Below, in pieces: positions 15,991 to 25,714 of a stretch of DNA of 41,004 nt (its first letter is position 1; each line of letters begins with the position of its first letter). The stretch is from Nitrososphaera sp. AFS (GTDB lineage Archaea; Thermoproteota; Nitrososphaeria; Nitrososphaerales; Nitrososphaeraceae). The position numbers were made by a program, and so were the translations under genes. The stretch is taken from assembly GCF_009898475.1 (NCBI RefSeq), contig NZ_QURE01000019.1:1-41004 (forward strand). Direction: 5' to 3'. The notes beneath the pieces are model-generated. The model had not been told where the DNA came from and did no database searches. It saw nothing but the letters and a program-made list of their open reading frames with translations.

Positions 15991-16998
15991 TTATTTAATA
16001 TGATCCTCCCGAGTACGATTGGCTAAGAATTTTAGAACGGCTTGGTTAAACTCTGTAGGCTTTTCCACGAATGGACTGTGTCCGCAATCATTGATCACTA
16101 CAAGTTCTCCCCGGGGAACTAGTCTATAATCTTTCAAACATTGGATAGGTATCATGTTGTCATCTTTTCCCCAAACAAACATTGTCGGCATTAATATTTT
16201 TGAAAGTCGCTCATTAAGGGTCGGAGAGTCCCTCATTCCTAACAAAGTCGACATGAATGCGTACTTGGCATTTGGAAGTCTCATCCGATTCACGAAATCT
16301 GTGACTGTGTCCTCAGTGACAATACTAGGATTAAATGCCATATCCATGAACGCTTTAAGCGTGTTTTCTGGAGTAGGATAAAGTGCTGCCATAATATACT
16401 GATCAAGGACGTGAGTTGAAAATTGCATCAGCCCTGCTGGCGCGGCCAGAACCAGCTTGTCTACTCTTCTGCTAAATCGCATAGCAAATTCCATTGCCAC
16501 CCATCCACCAAAAGATGAACCTACAATGTTCAAGCTCTCGATGCTCAAATTGTCCAAGAAACCCTGTAGGAATGATATAAAGAAATCCAAAGTATATTCT
16601 ACTGTTGGTTTGTCACTGTAACCGAAACCGATTATGTCTGGGATTATTACCTTAAAATATTTGGATAGTTCCGGTACTACTGGCAACCATCTTTCGGCAG
16701 ATGCTCCTATGCCGTGCAACAAAAGTAATACTTGGGAGGTATCAGATATCTTTGGAACTTTATCACATTCTAAATATCTAATTCTGAAATCATTAATATT
16801 AGTCATCTTCATCGAAATGTCATCTTCTAACAACCAATCTACATTCGAATTTGACCATACATGGCTATTTAATTTCTTTTGAAGTAAAACTGAAATTTTT
16901 GGAAGGTTTATTGTTTCATTGGAACTTAAATGTGGAGTTAATAGTAAACCTCTTGAGAATAGAGTCGTCGTTGGCTTTAAATTAGTAGGTTGCTGCAA
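15991..16998 (-). CDS. Alpha/beta hydrolase
   Basis: A 335-residue serine hydrolase. The oxyanion motif is LLLLHGIGASAERW (HG at about residues 95-96) and the nucleophile Ser162 is in GSSFGG. The acid is Asp279 or Asp280 (WGKDDNMIP) and the base His307 (NDCGHSPFVEKP). The fold with a cap insertion (FMDMAFNPSIVTEDTVTDFV) resembles epoxide hydrolase/C-C hydrolase and PHA depolymerase-like enzymes. The first 60 residues are a variable extension. It lies 26 nt upstream of, and on the same strand as, the phasin/AbrB gene, so a PHA-related esterase role is possible but unproven. Confidence 0.9.
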   Translation of the reverse strand: MQQPTNLKPTTTLFSRGLLLTPHLSSNETINLPKISVLLQKKLNSHVWSNSNVDWLLEDDISMKMTNINDFRIRYLECDKVPKISDTSQVLLLLHGIGASAERWLPVVPELSKYFKVIIPDIIGFGYSDKPTVEYTLDFFISFLQGFLDNLSIESLNIVGSSFGGWVAMEFAMRFSRRVDKLVLAAPAGLMQFSTHVLDQYIMAALYPTPENTLKAFMDMAFNPSIVTEDTVTDFVNRMRLPNAKYAFMSTLLGMRDSPTLNERLSKILMPTMFVWGKDDNMIPIQCLKDYRLVPRGELVVINDCGHSPFVEKPTEFNQAVLKFLANRTREDHIK

Positions 16999-17041
16999 AC
17001 ATCGACGTTCAAAGATTTATCCCAGCATAGTAAGTGGCTTT

Positions 17042-18178
17042 TCACTCGGTTCGAAGCTGCCTATCAAGTTCCTTAAGTAATGACTTTTGCGTATCGTTCA
17101 ACTTAACGGGAACTTTCATATTAATTCTAATTAGTTCGTCCCCTTTGCCATAACTACCATATTGAGGTAAACCTTTACCTTTGATCTTCAAAATTGCATT
17201 TGGCTGTGTTCCCGGTGGGATTTTCAATTTTTCACTATCATCCAGGGTAGGAATACGGACTTCGGTCCCTAACGCAAGATCTGTAAAGTTAAGATTGAGT
17301 ACGTAAAGAAGGTGACCATTTTCAAGCCTCTCAAAAAGCGGGTGTGGCTGAACATGAACTCTAACAAGTAGATCGCCTGGTGAGCCATTCGCAGATGGCT
17401 CGCCCTCACCTCTTACTTGTAGAGTGACTCCATCCTCCACACCAGCAGGAATCTCCAACTTTAATTTTTTATTCTTTCTAATTTTACCTGAGCCATCACA
17501 GACCCTGCACGGTTTGTCTATTATCTCCCCTTGTCCTTGACAAGTTTGACATGGTTCAAGAGAAACGAACGTTGAAAACCTATTCTGGCTATAAATGCGC
17601 CTTGTTTGTCCCTGTCCATTGCATACGTTGCACTTCCTAGGCTTGGTTCCAGGAGACGCCCCAGATCCTCCACAAGAGCTACATCGTTCTAGCTTTGGTA
17701 GCTCGATTTCATCTTTTTTACCCTTTAGTACTTCTTCTAAACTAAGCTCCACATCATAGAGTATATCACGTCCCTTTCTTCGTCCTCCGCCGAACCCAAA
17801 GCCAAATCCGAATGGATCACCAGCTTCGTTACCAAATCCTCCGGCGCCAGCACCTCTACCTCCAAAAATTTGTTCGAAGATGTCCCTGAAGCCCCCAAAT
17901 CCCATGTCTTTAAACACTTCATTGAAATTGGCTTCTGAACCACGGAAAACTTCCTCAGCTCCGACGTGACCATACATGTCATATCTCTTTCTTTTCTCGT
18001 CGTCTGACAAAACAGCATAAGCCTCTGAAATCTCTTTGAATTTTTCTTCAGCGCCATGTGTCTTATTTCTATCAGGATGATATTGTAACGCTAATTTTCT
18101 GTATGCGTTTTTGATTTCATCCTTACTTGCATTTCTTGATAACCCAAGTGTCTCATAATAATCGCGCTTGGTGCTCAT
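17042..18178 (-). CDS. dnaJ: Chaperone DnaJ (type I Hsp40)
   Basis: A 378-residue DnaJ with all type I parts. The J domain starts [16 protein letters not shown] and holds the HPD motif (LQYHPDRNK). A Gly/Phe-rich segment follows ([14 protein letters not shown]). Four zinc-binding CxxCxGxG repeats come next ([32 protein letters not shown]), then the two beta-barrel substrate domains. The ATG at 18178 is chosen because it directly precedes the J domain; a longer open frame to 18268 overlaps dnaK and adds an unlikely His-rich leader. Last gene of the grpE-dnaK-dnaJ operon. Confidence 0.95.
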   Translation of the reverse strand: MSTKRDYYETLGLSRNASKDEIKNAYRKLALQYHPDRNKTHGAEEKFKEISEAYAVLSDDEKRKRYDMYGHVGAEEVFRGSEANFNEVFKDMGFGGFRDIFEQIFGGRGAGAGGFGNEAGDPFGFGFGFGGGRRKGRDILYDVELSLEEVLKGKKDEIELPKLERCSSCGGSGASPGTKPRKCNVCNGQGQTRRIYSQNRFSTFVSLEPCQTCQGQGEIIDKPCRVCDGSGKIRKNKKLKLEIPAGVEDGVTLQVRGEGEPSANGSPGDLLVRVHVQPHPLFERLENGHLLYVLNLNFTDLALGTEVRIPTLDDSEKLKIPPGTQPNAILKIKGKGLPQYGSYGKGDELIRINMKVPVKLNDTQKSLLKELDRQLRTE

Positions 18179-18236
18179 GATGTAAAAATCCTGATGTATT
18201 TCGTCAAGGTTAAGGTTATGGCAGTAATAGCCATCA

Positions 18237-20102
18237 CTATTGTGGTGGTGGACCACCACCGCTAGCATTAGACGTTTGATCTGTGCTGGCCGTGGATGCT
18301 TCTTGAGTAGCGGATTCAGAAGGTTGACCGGGTGAACCTGGGGTAGCTCCTGCTGTCCGATAGACTTCCGTGCTAACCTCGCCTATCACATTTTTAAGTT
18401 CTTGGGTTTTTGCCTTCATATTGTCTATATCATTGCTGGAGATTGCATCCTTAAGCTGCTGTGCACTGTTGTTAATCTTTTCAGCCTGCTCTGGTTTTAT
18501 TTTATCTTTTAGATCCTGTTTTACTAATTTGTCAGCAGCATAAACCAGATTGTCTGCCTCATTTTTAACAGCTTCTACTCTCTTCTTCTGGTCAGCCTCG
18601 GCGAATTGTTCAGACTCTTTCTTTAACTTTTCAATTTCCTCTTTAGATAGCTTGGTATTTGCAGTGATTGTTATCTTTGCCTCCTTGCTCGTAGCCATAT
18701 CTTTGGCACTGACATTAAGGATACCGTTAGCATCTATGTCGAATGTGACTTCAATTTGAGGCACACCCCGCGGCGCCGGCGGTATGCCTGAAAGATTAAA
18801 CATCCCTAGAGAAACACAATCAGCGGCCATGGCCCTTTCGCCTTGAACCACATGTATAGTAACCGCGGTCTGATAGTCAGCAGCAGTAGTGAACACCTTG
18901 CTCTTTTTAGTTGGGATGGTTGTATTGCGATCTATTAATGACTCTTTAAGTCCACCCAGAACTTCTACTCCTAATGTCAATGGGGTAACGTCAACCAGAA
19001 GTATGTCTGTGGATACATCGCCTGAGATGATAGCCCCTTGTATTGCTGCTCCTAGTGCAACTGCTTCCATCGGATCGACTCCCCTTTCTGGTTCTTTACC
19101 CATGACCGCTGCCACAAATTGCCTAACTATCGGCATTCTCGTTGGACCACCGATAAGTATTATCTTGTCAACATCGTTCGGACTCAATTTTGCGTCTTGA
19201 AGCGCCTGCATCATTGGTGCTTTGCACCGTTCTACTATAGGCCTCAATAATTCCTCTAACTTTGAACGAGTCAAGTTATGAACTAGATTCTTTGGTCCTG
19301 TGGCCGAATCGTATGCTAGAAACGGCAAATTGATTTCGGTGGTGATTACGTTTGATAACTCAATTTTAGCTTTCTCGGCAGCTTCTCGTATTCTCATCAT
19401 GGCAGCCTTGTCGTTTCTCACATCTAACCCAGATTGTGTCCTGAACTCCTGAAGTACATACTCAACTAGGGCATTATCCATATCTGTTCCACCAAGTTGG
19501 GTATCGCCGGAGGTGCTCTTGACCTGGAACACCCCACCGCCCATCTCCATAAGCGTAACATCGAGGGTTCCGCCTCCAAAATCGAACACCAAGATCTTCA
19601 GGTCCTTCTGTACCTTATCTAGACCATATGCTAAGGAAGCCGCTGTAGGCTCGTTAATTATCCTAACTACCTGTAACCCCGCTATCTCGCCAGCATCCTT
19701 GGTAGCTTGCCTCTGATTATCGTTAAAGTATGCTGGTGCAGTAATAACGGCTCTATCAACCGTGTCGCCGAGAAATGCTTCGGCATCCCTCTTTATTTTT
19801 TGCAGTATGAAAGATGAAATTTGCTGGGGAGTATACTCCTTGCCAAATATTCTGTATTTAAAATCTGTTCCCATTTTTCGCTTCGCACCAATTACGGTGC
19901 CTTCTGGATTTGAAATCATTTGCCTCTTGGCAGGTTCTCCAACTAGAAGTTGACCATCCTTAGTGAATGCTACAACCGAAGGAAAGGCTTTTCCTCCTAC
20001 AGAAGTCCCTTCTGCTGCCTGTATAATTGAAGGTTTTCCTCCTATCATTGCAGCAGCTGCAGAATTACTAGTTCCAAGATCGATTCCTATAATTTTTCCC
20101 AA
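18237..20102 (-). CDS. dnaK: Chaperone DnaK (Hsp70)
   Basis: A 621-residue Hsp70. The nucleotide-binding domain begins [17 protein letters not shown] and contains [19 protein letters not shown] and [14 protein letters not shown] (signatures 1-3). The linker ([16 protein letters not shown]) leads to the substrate-binding domain and a helical lid. The end is a low-complexity Ser/Thr/Pro/Gly tail with GGGPPPQ in place of a bacterial EEV-like end. The start is TTG at 20102, 2 nt after the grpE stop. Hsp70 in Thaumarchaeota is generally viewed as acquired from bacteria. Confidence 0.97.
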   Translation of the reverse strand: MGKIIGIDLGTSNSAAAAMIGGKPSIIQAAEGTSVGGKAFPSVVAFTKDGQLLVGEPAKRQMISNPEGTVIGAKRKMGTDFKYRIFGKEYTPQQISSFILQKIKRDAEAFLGDTVDRAVITAPAYFNDNQRQATKDAGEIAGLQVVRIINEPTAASLAYGLDKVQKDLKILVFDFGGGTLDVTLMEMGGGVFQVKSTSGDTQLGGTDMDNALVEYVLQEFRTQSGLDVRNDKAAMMRIREAAEKAKIELSNVITTEINLPFLAYDSATGPKNLVHNLTRSKLEELLRPIVERCKAPMMQALQDAKLSPNDVDKIILIGGPTRMPIVRQFVAAVMGKEPERGVDPMEAVALGAAIQGAIISGDVSTDILLVDVTPLTLGVEVLGGLKESLIDRNTTIPTKKSKVFTTAADYQTAVTIHVVQGERAMAADCVSLGMFNLSGIPPAPRGVPQIEVTFDIDANGILNVSAKDMATSKEAKITITANTKLSKEEIEKLKKESEQFAEADQKKRVEAVKNEADNLVYAADKLVKQDLKDKIKPEQAEKINNSAQQLKDAISSNDIDNMKAKTQELKNVIGEVSTEVYRTAGATPGSPGQPSESATQEASTASTDQTSNASGGGPPPQ

Positions 20103-20104
20103 CT

Positions 20105-20788
20105 TTAATTTTCAGTCCCCTTTTCTGATTTTTCAGTATCATTAACGGTATTTTTAACTATCTTTTTAGAAATTTCGACGAGGCTCGGTCTTAGAACTTT
20201 GTTGTCTAGCATAAACCCCTTCCTGACTTCTTTCGTGACAGTGTTTTCTGGCAAATCGTCTCGATAGGCAAAACTTATCGCATCATGAACGTTTGGATCG
20301 AAAGGAGTTTCTATTGTCTCTATTTCCATAACTCCCTCAGACTTTAACAAACGGTCGAAATTCTTCAAAATGCCTTCTAATCCTTCAAGCACCACTTCGA
20401 CCTTACTTTGCTTTGCTATCTCCAGCGCACGTACGTAATCATCTCGAATACCTAAGAATTTAAGCAACAGTTCGGCTTTGTTTTCTATAGTCTTCGTAAC
20501 AACTTGCCTTTCCATTTGCTTGCGATAATTGTCAAAATCTGCCATCATGTACTTGAGCTTATTCAGATGATTGTCTGAATTTTCCTTAGCCTTACGCAAT
20601 TCCTCCCTGACCTGAAATAGCTCTTCTTTCACTTGGAATATATCATCACTCGATGCTGAGACTTTCTCTGCTGCAACCTGTGGGCCATTCTCATCCGTGT
20701 GCATTGTCTCGATATCCTCCTCTGCTGCAACCTGTGGGCCATTCTCATCCGTGTGCATTGTCTCGATATCATCTTCTTCCAATAACAA
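20105..20788 (-). CDS. grpE: Nucleotide exchange factor GrpE
   Basis: A 227-residue GrpE, which releases ADP from DnaK. A long coiled coil ([40 protein letters not shown]) leads to the beta-wing domain ([41 protein letters not shown]). The N-terminus holds two identical 18-residue units containing [16 protein letters not shown], encoded by a 54-bp tandem repeat. The first possible start is TTG at 20788; TTG at 20782 is also possible. First gene of the chaperone operon. Confidence 0.94.
   Translation of the reverse strand: MLLEEDDIETMHTDENGPQVAAEEDIETMHTDENGPQVAAEKVSASSDDIFQVKEELFQVREELRKAKENSDNHLNKLKYMMADFDNYRKQMERQVVTKTIENKAELLLKFLGIRDDYVRALEIAKQSKVEVVLEGLEGILKNFDRLLKSEGVMEIETIETPFDPNVHDAISFAYRDDLPENTVTKEVRKGFMLDNKVLRPSLVEISKKIVKNTVNDTEKSEKGTEN
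20666..20773. repeat. Tandem 54-bp direct repeat in grpE
   Basis: Two copies (20666-20719 and 20720-20773) differ at a single position near the end (CTC versus ATC). The period is 54 bp, so the frame is kept and 18 residues are duplicated. Confidence 0.92.
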
Positions 20789-21154
20789 TCTAAAATTAAA
20801 ATCTGCTTAAGCTAGATAATTAGATATCGACAGTAAAATACAAGACCAAATAATTTGATGAAAATCGCACATAAGCTGAAGTATGCGATATAGATTAAAT
20901 TATAACGTCAAGTTTTGAACCATAAAAGACTGACACAATATAAAAAGGACCGATCTACTGCAAGTTTGAACTAAAGGAAAGTGGTCTATAGAGAATATGG
21001 TAAACCTGCCAATATCTAAGAGGATGCTTTATTGAAGACTCCAAAATGTGGATAAGTGCTATCTAGCTCTTGATGGTCCTAGGACCATCTACTACCTATA
21101 TAGGATAGCCGTATATGAGCTAAAAAGTAAAGACGTGGTAGATATGCCAAAGAA
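20789..21154. other. Intergenic region upstream of grpE
   Basis: Expected to carry the chaperone operon promoter. A minus-strand TATA-like TTTTTATATT lies near 20939-20948, about 150 bp upstream of the start. The region also contains a perfect 18-bp palindrome at 21072-21089. A plus-strand open frame here (21048-21260) has no family features. Confidence 0.4.
21072..21089. repeat. Perfect 18-bp palindrome
   Basis: GATGGTCCTAGGACCATC equals its own reverse complement with no spacer. It lies between grpE and the small gene at 21155-21382, close to the 3' end of the latter. Confidence 0.75.
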
Positions 21155-21382
21155 CTATGCGATGTCTAGATTCGGGAAAGAAGCTACACTAATGCCTAGT
21201 TCACCTTGGATTTTTCTGATTTTAGTAGCATATTCCGTCATCTTAACATTGTCACTTTGAACTTTAGCAATTCTATAACCTTTCCACGCCTTTCTAAGTG
21301 CTCCCCAACTTTGGCCCGCTGAAAAAGTGCTTTCGAGCTGAGTTGAATGAATATCTGGCTGAAGTGACATTATTGCTGTCAT
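21155..21382 (-). CDS. Small conserved-looking hypothetical protein
   Basis: A 75-residue soluble frame; an internal ATG gives a 71-residue form starting MSLQPDIHS. The central part WGALRKAWKGYRIAKVQSDN and MTEYATKIRKIQGELGI reads as two basic amphipathic helices, with aromatic residues spaced as in a folded helical hairpin. No named family is recognised. It is preceded by ordinary AT-rich intergenic DNA and stands alone on the minus strand. Composition and helical periodicity favour a real gene over a chance frame. Confidence 0.55.
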   Translation of the reverse strand: MTAIMSLQPDIHSTQLESTFSAGQSWGALRKAWKGYRIAKVQSDNVKMTEYATKIRKIQGELGISVASFPNLDIA

Positions 21383-22060
21383 GCCTTGTTAGATAAGAAT
21401 ATCATACTTAGAACCAATAGTCAGCTTTATCCACGTTTCTTGTGAAAAGTCATGGCACTATCTTCAAATAGTCTTATTGAACTTGGCAATACATTTTATG
21501 TCTACTCAATAAAATTAATGAGAATGTCGCAGCGAGCTGCTTATATTTCTCAAGGACTCAAGGCTCCAAACTAACCCATCTGCAGCTGATACCCCACTTA
21601 CATAGTCAAATTGACGTTGGGGGTTAAACCATTTAGACGATTTGATCCATCTCGCAGATTTGAGCCGTTTATCCGTAGCACAGATACTAATATCCACGGC
21701 GATAGCAACGCCAATTTTATATTACTATTACCAATCTCCCAAATGTTCTCAGTTTTCTTAGTGAACCAATTGAGAGGTCTCATATTATATGATTACAGAA
21801 GTTGTAGGATGCACTAGTATGATCAAAGTTTACTCTTCTAAACCACCTGATTCTCTAAGAATCGTTTTCTAAATGTACAAATTAACTCAAGTTGGAAAGT
21901 TCTAGGCCAAAAAAGATAGCCTACAGATCAGATTACTTTACAGCCCAATGGATAGAAGATTATTTTTATTTTTTTAGGTCGGGTGAGATTTACTGGTATC
22001 ATATGGATGTTACCATATAACAGCCGCTGATTAGCAGGATTAAATGGATTGAAATATCAC
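21383..22060. other. 680-bp stretch without convincing genes
   Basis: Two overlapping minus-strand frames of about 60 codons (21515-21783) and one plus-strand frame compete over the same bases, and none shows family motifs. It could hold a decayed gene. A T-rich run near 21960-21977 may serve as the aIF2-beta terminator. Confidence 0.45.
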
Positions 22061-22492
22061 TCATGCATAATTTGCTTTGATCGAAGATCGTGCGCCGCAT
22101 GCTTCGCATCTAAGAAAGCCTAGCTTCTTGTTCTTTTCAGTTCTTGTATCAGGGCTTCCACAAACGGGACATATTACATAGTCCTTTACATACCTATCAA
22201 TAAGTGCGCCGAAGGAAGAGGGCTCTTTTCGACCCAAAAATATAACTCTTTCTCCAGCAATATATCCAGCTGAGGCAAGCTCTTTGTTCAGATATAATAG
22301 TAGTTTAGCTGGCTCTCTTCGAAGGGCTTTTGGGAATTCCATAAAATTCCTGAAAATTGTACGCTGACCCACCCATATAATCTGGGGAGTCGGGATTTCT
22401 AATCGTGAAACTGCTTTTCTGGACTCTGTTCCCAGTTTATCTTGTAATCTTTTCAGCATATTTTCATAGTCTGACTTAGCTTGAGTGTTCAC
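22061..22492 (-). CDS. eif2b: Translation initiation factor aIF2 subunit beta
   Basis: A 143-residue aIF2-beta, part of the heterotrimer that carries Met-tRNAi to the ribosome. It has the short N-terminal helix that docks on gamma (YENMLKRLQDKL). The central alpha/beta domain follows (RTIFRNFMEFPKALRREP, LLLYLNKELASAGYI, RVIFLGR). The C-terminal zinc ribbon is CPVCGSPDTRTEK...CEACGA (two CxxC pairs). Length is normal for archaea. No subunit alpha or gamma gene is near. Confidence 0.95.
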   Translation of the reverse strand: MNTQAKSDYENMLKRLQDKLGTESRKAVSRLEIPTPQIIWVGQRTIFRNFMEFPKALRREPAKLLLYLNKELASAGYIAGERVIFLGRKEPSSFGALIDRYVKDYVICPVCGSPDTRTEKNKKLGFLRCEACGARSSIKANYA

Positions 22493-22628
22493 AAGGAACG
22501 ATAAGGTGGCGCTGGTTTATGTAGGTTATTAATTATTGGTATGATCTATCAAGAGGCATCTACACTTGAACAAATAAGTCCGTAAAGTGTAATCTTAATT
22601 ATATGAATTCCGTACTTATGAAGGGGAA

Positions 22629-23582
22629 ATGGGGCCAGAAGACATCCAAGTGGGGAACTTTTTTAATCGTGACGTAGTCTCAATAAAAGATTTCAGTAGG
22701 AAGGATCTTGAATTCATTTTTAGTTGTACCGATAGAGTAGCCTCCTTGAAGCCACATGAGAAAGCGGAATTGGGAAAGGGAAGAACTCTGGGTTACATCT
22801 TTTATGAGCCTAGCACTAGGACTAGGATGAGCTTTGAGGCCGCGATGGCTTCGCTAGGAGGAAGTTCCATCGGGATTTTTGATTCCAAAACCGCCTCAGT
22901 CGAGAAAGGTGAAAGTCTGGCGGATACTATCAGAATTATGGATCTTTATTCAGATGTCATTGTCTTAAGACATCCGTTAGATGGTTCAAGCAGATTTGCC
23001 GCAGAGCTGTCAAAACACCCACTGATTAATGCAGGAAGTGGAGGAGAAGAGCATCCGACCCAAGCCATGCTTGATCTATACACAATGCTTAAAGTGAAAA
23101 AAAGAATCGATGGTCTCAATATAGGCATAGTCGGCGACCTAAAGTATGGGAGGACCGTCTATTCGCTACTATATGGTCTATCAAATTATGACGTAACTAT
23201 TCATCTAATCTCGCCTCCAACACTAAGCATACGAAAGGAATCGATATATGAGGCTATGAAAGATTTAAAAATTATTGAGCATGAAAATCTTGACGACAGG
23301 ATCCTTTCAGACCTTGATATTATTTATGTAACCAGGATACAGAAGGAGAGGTTTCCCGATCCGCAGGAATACGAGAAAGTAAAAGGGACATATACTATTG
23401 ACACCAGTATTCTTGGCAGAGCAAAATCTGATGTCTCAATTATGCACCCAATGCCGAGATTAGAAGAAATTTCGCACTCAATAGACAATACTGAGAATGC
23501 AATCTACTTCAAGCAAGCTGCTTATGGAAAGGAGCTGCGGGCTGCTCTATTGGCATTAATACTAAATGAGCGCCTAATATAA
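22629..23582 (+). CDS. pyrB: Aspartate carbamoyltransferase catalytic chain
   Basis: A 317-residue ATCase that makes carbamoyl aspartate for pyrimidine synthesis. The carbamoyl-phosphate motif is FYEPSTRTRMSFEAAM (about residues 58-73). DSKTASVEKGESLADTIR supplies the loop Ser/Lys pair. EEHPTQAMLDLYTM (about 139-152) and IMHPMPRLEEI complete the active site. Full length. In many archaea the regulatory chain pyrI follows directly; here it does not. Start ATG 22629 is preceded by a purine-rich GAAGGGG. Confidence 0.96.
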   Translation: MGPEDIQVGNFFNRDVVSIKDFSRKDLEFIFSCTDRVASLKPHEKAELGKGRTLGYIFYEPSTRTRMSFEAAMASLGGSSIGIFDSKTASVEKGESLADTIRIMDLYSDVIVLRHPLDGSSRFAAELSKHPLINAGSGGEEHPTQAMLDLYTMLKVKKRIDGLNIGIVGDLKYGRTVYSLLYGLSNYDVTIHLISPPTLSIRKESIYEAMKDLKIIEHENLDDRILSDLDIIYVTRIQKERFPDPQEYEKVKGTYTIDTSILGRAKSDVSIMHPMPRLEEISHSIDNTENAIYFKQAAYGKELRAALLALILNERLI

Positions 23583-23964
23583 AATGGGTAACGAGACTGC
23601 AACCAACTTAATAGCATTGGTAGGAAATAGTTTTGATGTTCATAGGAACGAAAAAGTCTTAACCAAAATGGGTTTGCAATTGTAGCTTAAGAATGATTGT
23701 CGATATTCTACATTCTTGCTGCGAATCTATGGGTAGCTTCTTTGACAATATGCCGTATTGTCAACGTTCTAAATGAAATTCGTTATAACCGCCTTTTTGT
23801 TCGAGTTCTCAACTTTGACATGTAGGAGCTATAATGGCTGCCAAGTATTAAAAAGGGGATTTCAATTTCTGTTTAGCCATTTAAATTAAACCCGATTTTG
23901 GAGATTGAATCTTGGCCACTATCAATAGGTTCATATTCATAGCATTAGAGAGAAAGTTCGTTAC
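23583..23964. other. Intergenic region between pyrB and aIF6
   Basis: 382 bp. A 33-codon frame (23584-23685) begins 1 nt after the pyrB stop and has no recognisable motif. A TTTAAATTAAA box near 23880 could be the aIF6 promoter. No RNA gene is visible. Confidence 0.45.
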
Positions 23965-24630
23965 TTGGGGATTTATAGGTATAGTGTATACAAAAGTCCT
24001 AATCTTGGTTTATTTGCAAGGACGAATGATTCCGTAGTAATAGTGCCTTTCGGTTTTGCTAAGACGAAGGCAGCTAAGCTAATAGAATACTTGGAGGTGA
24101 GAAATGAAATCTATACGTCTGTTGCTAACACGAGATTGATAGGCCCGATGACTGCGATGAATAATAACGGAATTTTGGTTCCTTCAATTGCGACAGAGGA
24201 AGAGGTACAGCTTCTAAAAAAGGAAACTGGACTCAATGTTGATCGTTTAAAAAGTAAATTGACTGCTATTGGAAACCTGATCTCTACCAACGATAATGGA
24301 GCGATATTGTCGCCCTTATTTAAGGGCGAGGTAGACCAGCAGGTTCGCGATGTTCTAGGCGTACCAGTTCATTCCATGACAGTTGGTGGTTTCATTCAAT
24401 CTGGGTCCATGATTGTAGCCACAAACGTTGGAGCGGCGGTCCATCCAAAGGCCACGGAGATCGAAATTATGACTATATCGGAGACGCTGCAGGTTCAAGT
24501 TGAACCTCTCACAATTAACGGGGGCAGTCCATTTTTAGCATCTGGGATATTGGCAAATTCGAAATCAGTGATAGTAGGCACTTCGACTAGTGGTCCCGAG
24601 TTGATTATGCTTAGCAGGATTTTCAAATGA
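23965..24630 (+). CDS. eif6: Translation initiation factor aIF6
   Basis: A 221-residue aIF6, the ring-shaped anti-association factor that binds the large ribosomal subunit at L14. It is a five-fold pseudo-symmetric pentein protein; repeats are visible as NLGLFARTNDSVVIVP, TRLIGPMTAMNNNGILVP, NLISTNDNGAILSP and NVGAAVHPKATEIEI, each with the N-D/N-x-G/V-x-I/L-V-P/S pattern. Length is normal. The start is TTG at 23965. The usual archaeal partners L39e/L31e are absent here. Confidence 0.95.
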   Translation: MGIYRYSVYKSPNLGLFARTNDSVVIVPFGFAKTKAAKLIEYLEVRNEIYTSVANTRLIGPMTAMNNNGILVPSIATEEEVQLLKKETGLNVDRLKSKLTAIGNLISTNDNGAILSPLFKGEVDQQVRDVLGVPVHSMTVGGFIQSGSMIVATNVGAAVHPKATEIEIMTISETLQVQVEPLTINGGSPFLASGILANSKSVIVGTSTSGPELIMLSRIFK

Positions 24631-25084
24631 TAGTATAGATTAAGGTCATTAAATCACAACTCGAAATATTTCCAATCACGACAGTGAGTGCTAAATCCGT
24701 GCGTCCGATGATTTATAGAATATAGTTCTGAATATTGATATACCATTAAACATGAAGACAAAAAGAATCAGTAATGACCCAGCCACAAAAATACACTAGA
24801 ACATTGCACGTATTCTTGCATTTCCTTAGACGCTGATTCATCTTTCTCTGCGTTTTTAGTATATAGATAGACTTGCTCAGAGTGTAAATCCATGACTTTT
24901 TTGCTATAATTGTGGTTACCACTTGAAATTGCTCTGTCGTGGCTTCACTCTGCCTGAGGGGAGTGAACAACATTGCATTAGCTTGAAGGCTGGTTGGCAT
25001 AATGTGACGCATTCCAGAAGATTTTCATATGTTCTCTATGATGGTGAAAGTCCAAAAGTTTATAGATACGTATGAGGGTTTCTT
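24631..25084. other. Intergenic region upstream of the Rieske gene
   Basis: 454 bp. A minus-strand 88-codon frame (24746-25012) overlaps a second frame encoding about 41 codons, and neither resembles a known family. The last 60 bases should carry the promoter of the respiratory cluster. Confidence 0.4.
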
Positions 25085-25708
25085 GTGTACTCGATGGCGC
25101 AGCAAGGCCCTCCTGGATCTGGAAGGAAGGTATCGCGGCGTGATTTCCTTAAACTCATGGCCGCTGCTGGTACGATTGTGACTTTTATACCATTTATCGA
25201 TTGGGGCAAATATTTGCCTAATCCTACTTCTAATGTATCCGCAAAGGCTCAAGTGATATTGCCGGATGGCACACAGGCCAACTTAAAGACATTTCCTGTC
25301 AACCACTCAGAATCTGTTATTTACCCCAAGACCAACGATCAGGTATTAAATCAGGAATCCTTCAGACTTTGGCAATTTATACGATTGCCTCAGGAGCTTG
25401 GAGGAGCGAGAAGCGATGTCTCTGCATTTAGAATGTACAGTCAAGTCTGCTTACACTTGTGGTGTTTATGGAAATATTGGCCAGATCCAGGAAGAAAGCG
25501 AGGTGAATGTCCATGTCACGGCAGTATGTATGATCCCCTTACCGGAAAGGCATTTGCAGGCCCAGCATCACTACAATCGCCACCAAGCAACGTTCTTCCG
25601 ATGTTAAACTTAGAAGTGGATGGAAGCGGCAACATATGGATTTTGCCGCCTAACTGGAGTCCCAATGGAAATGGGATCGTTGGTTTTGGTAGGTTTTTGA
25701 AGGAGTAA
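25085..25708 (+). CDS. petC: Rieske iron-sulfur protein
   Basis: A 207-residue Rieske 2Fe-2S subunit of a cytochrome bc1/b6f-like complex. The Tat-type N-terminus SRRDFLKLMAAAGTIVTFIP (about residues 17-36) serves as both export signal and membrane anchor. Cluster box I is CLHLWC (ligands Cys122, His124; disulfide Cys127) and box II is CPCHGS (ligands Cys142, His145; disulfide Cys144). Box I has Trp where the usual CTHLGC has Gly. A GTG at 25085 or ATG at 25094 can start; both keep the Tat motif. It is followed 6 nt later by cytochrome b. Confidence 0.95.
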   Translation: MYSMAQQGPPGSGRKVSRRDFLKLMAAAGTIVTFIPFIDWGKYLPNPTSNVSAKAQVILPDGTQANLKTFPVNHSESVIYPKTNDQVLNQESFRLWQFIRLPQELGGARSDVSAFRMYSQVCLHLWCLWKYWPDPGRKRGECPCHGSMYDPLTGKAFAGPASLQSPPSNVLPMLNLEVDGSGNIWILPPNWSPNGNGIVGFGRFLKE

Positions 25709-25714
25709 ATCTAA

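Noticed and set aside
17042-18268. Longer dnaJ start at 18268
   Set aside because: It would overlap dnaK and add a 30-residue His-rich leader absent from the family; the J domain starts at the ATG at 18178.
21515-21817. Three overlapping frames on both strands
   Set aside because: They compete for the same bases and none shows family features.
24746-25012. 88-codon minus-strand frame upstream of the Rieske gene
   Set aside because: No recognisable motif; another frame on the same strand is equally open over part of it.
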